Positions 23,829-28,700 of a DNA stretch of 28,700 nt are shown here, piece after piece. A program made the position numbers and the translations under genes. Origin of the DNA: Treponema sp. (lineage in GTDB: Bacteria > Spirochaetota > Spirochaetia > Treponematales > Breznakiellaceae); NCBI GenBank assembly GCA_031290325.1, contig JAITNU010000087.1:1-28700 (forward strand), in the 5' to 3' direction. How positions within the stretch are numbered: position 1 is the stretch's first letter; every line of letters starts with the position of its first letter. The notes below the pieces were generated by a model. The model was not told the origin of the DNA. It saw only the letters and a program-made list of their open reading frames with translations, and ran no database searches.

Positions 23829-25151
23829 CTATAATGAGAGAAGTATTAGTTCCGGGTGGTATTCAAAATGCATAGTGTCGTACCAGGGCCATTTACCGCC
23901 CCAGATGAAGCCTTCCTCCTCAAAGACCCGTATCACTGAACGGGGAGGGTTCAGCTTGTCTTCCTCCGGGACAGTTCGCCAATCAATGCCTTTTCCCCGT
24001 GTCCAGAGCCAGTACGTTTCTTTGCCCCGCTGAAGTTTCATCAGTAAATCAATAGCAATGCCGTAGGCATGAAAACTGCGGTTGCTGCTCCCTGCAACAT
24101 TCCGCCAGTTCCAGGCGGTGATACTGTCCAGTGATTTTTTCCAGGCCGTGATTTCCTCATCGGTTTTTTCAAGTTCATTGATGCGCTGTTCTACCCGGGC
24201 AAGAGGCGTGACAAGCCGCTCGTGCACAGTTACGCTGCTTCTCAAAAAAGTGATGATCTTTTGATGCGCAAAGGCATCCTCACGGGTTTCGCATTGGAGT
24301 AGTTTTTCATAAAAGGTTGAACGGATGGATCCGGGATTGGCAGGGCTGTAGGTATATCCTCCGGCAGCCGTGCCTGAAAAGACCGTTCTTCGCCAAAAGA
24401 GTTCCGCGGCAGCGGCTTTCCATGCATTATTTTCTGATGTATCACCGGCAAACTCCGTGGTGTAACGGTAGATCCGCTGCGGACGGAAATCTGCCACCTG
24501 GTTCACCTCGTTTTCACTTAAAAACCTGCCCAGGGCATAGTAATACTGCTCGCCGTCCATCTCCACCGCCCAATCGCCGTTACACAATACGGCCTGACCC
24601 AGGCGGTCGGGATAGGCGGCGGCAAAGGCTTTCATCACCGCTTCGGCCCATTCACCAGCGCTGCGCAACACATCAATCTGCACAGTGACCGCCGCAAGCC
24701 AAGTATCTACCTGCTCGCCTACAGCCTTCATGTTGAAAAATGAAACATCTGTAAAGCCGCCGCCGGGAATCATGCGGGGCCGGTATATCAGGTTTTCGAC
24801 AAGGCTGCTATAGTCAGCGTTATTGCCGGTGCCGGTCCAGAAGGGAATGATAAGGCCGTCGAAAAAATCAGCGCCGGACAAAAAAGTTTGCATCAGCGGG
24901 GCTATTTCGTTGTTAATAACCGGGAAGCCGATATAATAAAACCGATACTTCATCAAATCCGGCAGCGCTTGTTTGCCTGCAATGTCAAACAAAGTGGAGC
25001 CTGATTTTTCCGCAACGAGTTTTGCCGCTTGCCTTGTTTCGGCGTTTTGGGAATAGTAGAGCACAATGCTGTCTGTTTCCAGTAACGGTTTTTCGGCGCA
25101 AGATGCCATTGTCAGTATACATAATATGATAAAATAGTTGCGGCGTATCAC
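23829..25151 (-). CDS. Lipoprotein fusing a flavodoxin-like domain to a VanY-like M15 peptidase
   Basis: A 440-residue protein. The lipobox MASC gives lipid-attached Cys18. Residues of about 27-185 follow a flavodoxin_4-like pattern (SIVLYYSQNAETRQAAKLV, YYIGFPVINNEIAPLMQTFL, GLIIPFWTGTGNN), although the FMN phosphate loop SRTGNT reads SQNAET. Residues of about 340-440 match the M15_4 D-Ala-D-Ala carboxypeptidase/endolysin pattern, with probable zinc ligands His361 and Asp368 (FHAYGIAID) and His428 (DTMHFE), plus GFIWGGKW. The enzyme would act on peptidoglycan outside the cytoplasmic membrane. A flavodoxin-like domain on a secreted peptidase is unusual. It is the last gene of the aldo/keto reductase operon, 17 bp after the permease stop. 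Confidence 0.82.
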   Translation of the reverse strand: MIRRNYFIILCILTMASCAEKPLLETDSIVLYYSQNAETRQAAKLVAEKSGSTLFDIAGKQALPDLMKYRFYYIGFPVINNEIAPLMQTFLSGADFFDGLIIPFWTGTGNNADYSSLVENLIYRPRMIPGGGFTDVSFFNMKAVGEQVDTWLAAVTVQIDVLRSAGEWAEAVMKAFAAAYPDRLGQAVLCNGDWAVEMDGEQYYYALGRFLSENEVNQVADFRPQRIYRYTTEFAGDTSENNAWKAAAAELFWRRTVFSGTAAGGYTYSPANPGSIRSTFYEKLLQCETREDAFAHQKIITFLRSSVTVHERLVTPLARVEQRINELEKTDEEITAWKKSLDSITAWNWRNVAGSSNRSFHAYGIAIDLLMKLQRGKETYWLWTRGKGIDWRTVPEEDKLNPPRSVIRVFEEEGFIWGGKWPWYDTMHFEYHPELILLSL

Positions 25152-25168
25152 CGGCTGCTCCTTGTGCG

Positions 25169-26071
25169 TTATAATTTGAGTACAAAATCAATCACAAACC
25201 CACTCATCAATGCCGACACCATGACAAACACCAGATACAAAATAAAGTTTTTTACTCCCAGAACAATTTTAACCGCTCCGAGATTGGTAATCTTTGTAGC
25301 CGGTCCGGTTATCATAAACGCCGTAGCGGAACCCATGCTCATACCGTTTTGCAACCAGCCCATGAGCAAAGGGATAGTTCCGCCACCGCACATATAGAGG
25401 GGGACACCGATAGTGGCGGCCATGAGAAGGCCAAAGCCTCTGCCGAACAGTGCGACAAACACCTCTTCAGGAACATAGCGTTGGAAGACTGCGGAGAGTG
25501 CTATGCCAATCAGAAAATACAGAGCTGTTGCCTTGATGTTACGCCCGATGTTTTTAATCAGCCGCAAAACAGGATTGGGGTCGGTGTCGTGATTCTCCGG
25601 CTCTCTAAATCCGGCAAAATTAAAAAACGGTTCGCCTTTGCATAAATACCGCACACAAAGCCCGGTGGAAATTCCGCATACAAAACAGGAAACAAAACGG
25701 ATCACAAGCGCGGTTGTTCCCAGAGCAGCACTGTAAAACAAAAGCTGCGGATTAAGTAAAATCGAACTCATCATAAACGCCGCAAGCCAATCATCTTCAA
25801 CGCCTTTCTCGGAAAATGACGCGGCAATCGGTATGGTTCCGTACATACACAGCGGCGAGGCTATACCGATGAGCGACGCCGGAACAAGGCCCAGCACACC
25901 AGGTTTTTTTCCCTGAATCGCCGTAAGGAGCGCGTGTATCTTCGCTTTGCCAAATACAGAAATCACCGAACCCAAGCAGATGCCGAGTACATAATACCCG
26001 GCAATCTGCTCTGCTTGGACGGTAAAATAGTACCAGAGGTAAACAACTTCCCGCCCCAGAAGGCCGGGCAT
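25169..26071 (-). CDS. ArsP_1/DUF318-type permease
   Basis: A 300-residue membrane protein with about eight hydrophobic segments in two halves. It matches the ArsP_1 (UPF0718, formerly DUF318) permease pattern: SPLCMYGTIPIAASFSEKG in the first half and GVPLYMCGGGTIPLLMGW followed by GSATAFMITGPATKI in the second. Characterised relatives export organoarsenicals, and others have been linked to copper or zinc efflux. The Cys-Gly pair common in the first repeat is reduced to a single Cys near Met-Tyr here. The start ATG overlaps the last base of the DUF362 stop codon (TAATG), so the two are translationally coupled. The substrate is unknown; a metal or metalloid organic compound is one candidate. 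Confidence 0.85.
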   Translation of the reverse strand: MPGLLGREVVYLWYYFTVQAEQIAGYYVLGICLGSVISVFGKAKIHALLTAIQGKKPGVLGLVPASLIGIASPLCMYGTIPIAASFSEKGVEDDWLAAFMMSSILLNPQLLFYSAALGTTALVIRFVSCFVCGISTGLCVRYLCKGEPFFNFAGFREPENHDTDPNPVLRLIKNIGRNIKATALYFLIGIALSAVFQRYVPEEVFVALFGRGFGLLMAATIGVPLYMCGGGTIPLLMGWLQNGMSMGSATAFMITGPATKITNLGAVKIVLGVKNFILYLVFVMVSALMSGFVIDFVLKL

Positions 26072-27072
26072 TACTGGACCCTGACTAATTCATATTTCAC
26101 GCTGCCCAGACCGATTGCCGCAGCATGGTTCACGGTAAGAATGCCGTTTCGGGATTCAATGCGCTGCACTAAATCTGCTCTGTCCGGCGCGGCATACACA
26201 AGGTCAACACAGGCTTTATCCAACGCCACAGGGTCAAGAGATGCCAGGATGCCGATGTCAGCCATCGTGGGAGCGGCAGGGTTGCCGCTGCAATCGCAAT
26301 CGACTGAAAGATGATTCATCACATTTATATAGATGAAGTTTTCTTTTCCTGCTGCATCGGTGATAGCTTTTGCGGCTTCGGCCATTGACTCGAGAAAACT
26401 GTTTTGGTCGCCGCCCCACATGCTTGTTTTGCTTTTTCCGGCGCTATGAATGAAGGCTTTGCCTGCTTTTGAACCATACCCAATGGACATATTCTTGAGG
26501 GCTCCGCCGAAGCCGCCCATAGCATGACCTTTGAAATGGGAAAGTACCACATGGAAATCGTAGTCCGCAAAATGGCTTCCTACAATATCCTCTTTCAAAT
26601 GCTTGCCGCCGGTTACCGGAATCGACATATCACCCGACTCGTCCATAATCACCACCGGAGCAATGGCGGTAAAGCCATGGTCTTTTGCAACCTGATAATG
26701 CATAGTGGTAGAGGCACGCCTCCCGCCGTAAGCGGTGTTGCACTCGACAATCGTGCCGTTGACTTTTTGCACAAGCCCTTTAATCAGGTTAGGGTCAAGG
26801 TAATGGGTGTTGCCGGGTTCACCGGTGCTTATCTTTACCGCAACTTTGCCGGAAGGGGTGCGTGCAAGAGCGTTGTAGACCGCCGCCAGACCTGCAGGGC
26901 TTATATCGCGGGTCATGTAGACCTTTACGATACTGCTTGTTCCGCCAGGCGCAGAGACCGTTCCAGGCAGACTTTGTGCTGCCACTTTTTGGGCACAGCC
27001 AATAACAGCGAATGCCGTTAGTATGAGAACGGCTCCCCATAAAACCAAACTGATTTTTTTCATAGTTTTCAT
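26071..27072 (-). CDS. DUF362-family lipoprotein without a ferredoxin domain
   Basis: A 333-residue protein of the DUF362 family. Visible family blocks are VKISTGEPGNTHYLDP, ECNTAYGGRR, VVLSHFKGHAMGGFGGALKNMSIG and the C-terminal MADIGILASLDPVALDKACVDLV. The N terminus is a lipoprotein signal with lipobox VIGC and lipid-attached Cys26. Most DUF362 proteins are cytoplasmic and many carry a ferredoxin domain; here only the pair Cys-Asp-Cys (DCDC) before the last block remains. ATG 27072 is chosen for its AAAGGAG site; a TTG at 27078 is less likely. It lies 30 bp after the aldo/keto reductase gene and overlaps the permease gene by one base. The function of the family is not established. Confidence 0.85.
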   Translation of the reverse strand: MKTMKKISLVLWGAVLILTAFAVIGCAQKVAAQSLPGTVSAPGGTSSIVKVYMTRDISPAGLAAVYNALARTPSGKVAVKISTGEPGNTHYLDPNLIKGLVQKVNGTIVECNTAYGGRRASTTMHYQVAKDHGFTAIAPVVIMDESGDMSIPVTGGKHLKEDIVGSHFADYDFHVVLSHFKGHAMGGFGGALKNMSIGYGSKAGKAFIHSAGKSKTSMWGGDQNSFLESMAEAAKAITDAAGKENFIYINVMNHLSVDCDCSGNPAAPTMADIGILASLDPVALDKACVDLVYAAPDRADLVQRIESRNGILTVNHAAAIGLGSVKYELVRVQ

Positions 27073-27102
27073 AATCAAAACTCCTTTCCTGTATATCCTT
27101 TT

Positions 27103-28119
27103 CTATGCCAGACTATCCCAGTGTGCGATGTTTTCCTTGAGAAGCCTGGGGATTTCCAGATGGTAGGGACACCGTGTCATGCAATCGCCGCACTCAAGGC
27201 AGGTCTTCGCCTTCTCGACAGCCGGTCCAATCATTGCCCGTGCGCGTTCCGGCGAAAAACGTTTCGAGCTGCTCTTTGTGCACAAGACCGCACTGATAGC
27301 GATACCCTGTGGACAGGGCTGGCAGTAATCGCAGCGATGACACCAGGATGGTCCGAATTCGGCGCACAGTTTTTCTATTTCTTTCTTGTCTTCCGCGGTT
27401 AAGGGCTGTTTTTTTTCGACAATACCAACAATTTCACGGATTTCTTCAATGCTTTCGATACCCGGATCAGGGACAATACTGTCGTATTGCAGAAGATACC
27501 GGAACGAAATTCCCGCATTGTTGAGAAGGCCGCCGCCCATAGGTTTCATCGCAATGAAACCCATATCGAGCTTTTGCGCCAGCGGAATGGCCTCTTTTTC
27601 CGCCTGACGGTCGATATAATTGAAGGGGAACTGAACCACGGCAAACTTGTCGCTCTTCATAAGTTCAAGCGCGACCGGGAGGCTGTGGCTCGAAAATGCC
27701 GGAAACCGGACTTTGCCCGCTTTGACCGCTTCCTGCAAGCCTTCATACGCGCCGCCGGGCGCAAGAACCGCGTCGCGCCGGGTCTCGGAACCGACATTGT
27801 GCAACTGATAAATATCGATATAATCCACGCCGAGCCGTTTAAGGCTGAGATCAAGGTTTTCGTTGAATTGCTTTTTGTCATCTGCCGGCGATTTTGAGGC
27901 GATAATAAGATCTTCGCGGCGTATTCCCTTTATCCCTTCGCCGATTTTTTCCTCGCTGTCCGCATAAACATGAGCCGTATCGATAAAATTTATCCCCAGG
28001 CCGATTGCTTCCTGAACCAGTTTCACCGCTTCCGCTTTTGAAACCCGCATAATGGGTATGCCGCCCAAGGCAACTCTGCTTACCATAAGCCCTGTTTTGC
28101 CAAATCTGACTTTTTCCAC
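27103..28119 (-). CDS. Aldo/keto reductase with C-terminal 2x(4Fe-4S) domain
   Basis: A 338-residue oxidoreductase. The barrel has the aldo/keto reductase tetrad Asp47, Tyr52, Lys76 and His107 (in FIDTAHVYADSE, IIASKS and IYQLHN). The C-terminal part has two Fe-S cluster motifs: CHRCDYCQPCP and, near the end, CLECGDCMTRCP. This combination is known in anaerobes and suggests electron transfer between ferredoxin and a carbonyl substrate, probably with NADPH. The start is GTG at 28119, with AGAGGAAA before it; a TTG at 28200 would add 27 residues but would place the MerR-type promoter inside the gene. It is first in the operon, so its reaction likely defines the pathway. Confidence 0.9.
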   Translation of the reverse strand: MEKVRFGKTGLMVSRVALGGIPIMRVSKAEAVKLVQEAIGLGINFIDTAHVYADSEEKIGEGIKGIRREDLIIASKSPADDKKQFNENLDLSLKRLGVDYIDIYQLHNVGSETRRDAVLAPGGAYEGLQEAVKAGKVRFPAFSSHSLPVALELMKSDKFAVVQFPFNYIDRQAEKEAIPLAQKLDMGFIAMKPMGGGLLNNAGISFRYLLQYDSIVPDPGIESIEEIREIVGIVEKKQPLTAEDKKEIEKLCAEFGPSWCHRCDYCQPCPQGIAISAVLCTKSSSKRFSPERARAMIGPAVEKAKTCLECGDCMTRCPYHLEIPRLLKENIAHWDSLA

Positions 28120-28147
28120 AGTTTCCTCTTTAAAATAGTGTAATCCA

Positions 28148-28178
28148 AGTCTACCACTTAAAGTTAAGTCTATGTCAA
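28148..28178 (-). promoter_or_regulatory. MerR-type promoter, 19-bp spacer with centred dyad
   Basis: On the minus strand, TTGACA (28173-28178) and TAGACT (28148-28153) are separated by 19 bp, too long for unaided sigma-70. The spacer holds a perfect 14-bp dyad, ACTTAA-CT-TTAAGT (28156-28169), and an outer repeat (ACCACTT 28153-28159 with AAGTGGT 28177-28183). This is the architecture of MerR-family activated promoters and resembles AdhR/NmlR-type sites as I recall them. Transcription would start about 20 bp before the GTG of the reductase gene. No MerR gene is in the window. Confidence 0.7.
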
Positions 28179-28200
28179 GTGGTTTTTCGTATTTTTTCAA

Positions 28201-28302
28201 AAAAATACGAAAATTTTCACTTTTCCATCGTTCTTGCCTACTGACATACCAGGGTATCGGATAAGTCTTTTTTCATTTTACCTTCTTATGCGTACAGGTT
28301 CT
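28201..28302. other. Intergenic DNA, no gene seen
   Basis: A/T-rich DNA between the MerR-type promoter and the AraC fragment. Open frames run through it but show no recognisable protein, so I see nothing functional here. Confidence 0.5.
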
Positions 28303-28479
28303 ATGCCTTTAGTTTTTCCAAAGTTACAGACGTATTCGCAGTACCTAAACTATGTGAAGGTAAGCATGACAAAGCAAAGCTTTTCCACGACAGACAATAC
28401 CATCACTGATATTTTCTCGCGCAATGGTTTTGCCAATGCAAAAACATTTAACTGTGTATATGGCTATGCGCGAATATGA
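28303..28479 (+). pseudogene. Fragment of an AraC-family regulator (helix-turn-helix part)
   Basis: The 58-codon frame reads like the C-terminal HTH region of an AraC regulator: YSQYLNYVKVS, then TTDNTITDIFSRNGFANAKTFN, where intact proteins typically have a second helix ending in a VFK-x-YG motif. Here it breaks off at VYGYARI and stops. The sensor domain, the first helix-turn-helix and the last helices are missing, so this is a decayed remnant. It faces away from the reductase operon and may be the former regulator of it or of an absent neighbour. Confidence 0.55.
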
Positions 28480-28575
28480 TGAGGATTGTGGCGAGGAAGA
28501 TTATGTCCCCACGCATAACAACAAATCGCACTTCTGTTCAAAGGCTGCACTGCCGGCAGGTAACGCAGCTCATGC

Positions 28576-28700
28576 TCAATCATCGTGCGTTGTAACTTGG
28601 GAATTCTGGTCCGGTTTACGGGGACGGCCTTTACCGGGTACATTTCGAATGAGATCAACTGCTGATGGATCATACACACCCGTCGGTCCCGCATAAGATA
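28576..28700 (-). other. Open frame entering from the right edge, unassigned
   Basis: A minus-strand frame of about 40 codons runs off the right end of the window and ends at 28576. It contains a basic AT-hook-like piece (GKGRPRKP). It could be the end of a transposase or another DNA-binding protein, or an accidental frame; the strand opposite is also open. The DNA between 28480 and 28575 shows nothing recognisable. Confidence 0.2.

Noticed and set aside
28120..28200. TTG start at 28200 for the aldo/keto reductase
   Set aside because: It has no ribosome site and would put the 19-bp-spaced promoter inside the gene; the 27 extra residues do not resemble the family, while GTG 28119 has AGAGGAAA upstream.

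Overview
The window looks like chromosomal DNA of a spirochaete, most likely a Treponema or close relative. It is moderately GC-rich (about 50-55% by eye), densely coded and rich in lipoproteins. It carries HprK/HPr beside an NtrY/NtrX-type two-component system, with holA and serS, and I see no PTS permease. The assignment rests on gene content and style, not on a marker gene. No rRNA, tRNA, CRISPR array or intact insertion sequence is visible.

Region 1 (144-5359) is a self-contained glycyl-radical module. An activase on the minus strand is divergent from a DeoR-type repressor, a ROK sugar kinase and an 800-residue glycyl radical enzyme on the plus strand. The enzyme has a Gly-Cys-Val-Glu active site, as in the dehydratase/lyase group, not the Cys-Cys of pyruvate formate-lyase. 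The shared promoter region carries three TGAAA elements exactly 21 bp apart, overlapping elements of both promoters; this fits a DeoR operator. The kinase suggests that the radical enzyme acts on a phosphorylated sugar or polyol.

Region 2 (5466-15536) holds mostly poorly characterised spirochaetal genes. They are an exported DUF2271 protein, a 1064-residue TerB_N/TerB_C protein with a probable degenerate SNF2-like N-terminal half, a cytidylate-kinase-like protein with a degenerate P-loop and a BON domain, a DUF2156 protein, a Sec59/dolichol-kinase-like membrane protein, an exported unknown, and two translationally overlapping lipoproteins. One of the two lipoproteins contains 15 pentapeptide repeats.

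Region 3 (15631-23622) is housekeeping and regulation. Alanine racemase lies on the plus strand. On the minus strand, in transcription order, are hprK, ptsH (HPr), ntrY, ntrX, holA and serS. The HPr and NtrY genes overlap by ATGA, which couples phosphocarrier synthesis to the sensor kinase.

Region 4 (23829-28119) is the most novel part. It is a four-gene minus-strand operon: an aldo/keto reductase with two Fe-S clusters, a DUF362 lipoprotein, an ArsP_1-type permease, and a lipoprotein that fuses a flavodoxin-like domain to a VanY-like M15 peptidase. It starts from a MerR-type promoter with a 19-bp spacer and a centred dyad, so it is probably induced by an effector such as an electrophile, aldehyde or metal. 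The right end (28201-28700) contains an AraC-type regulator fragment and otherwise no convincing gene.
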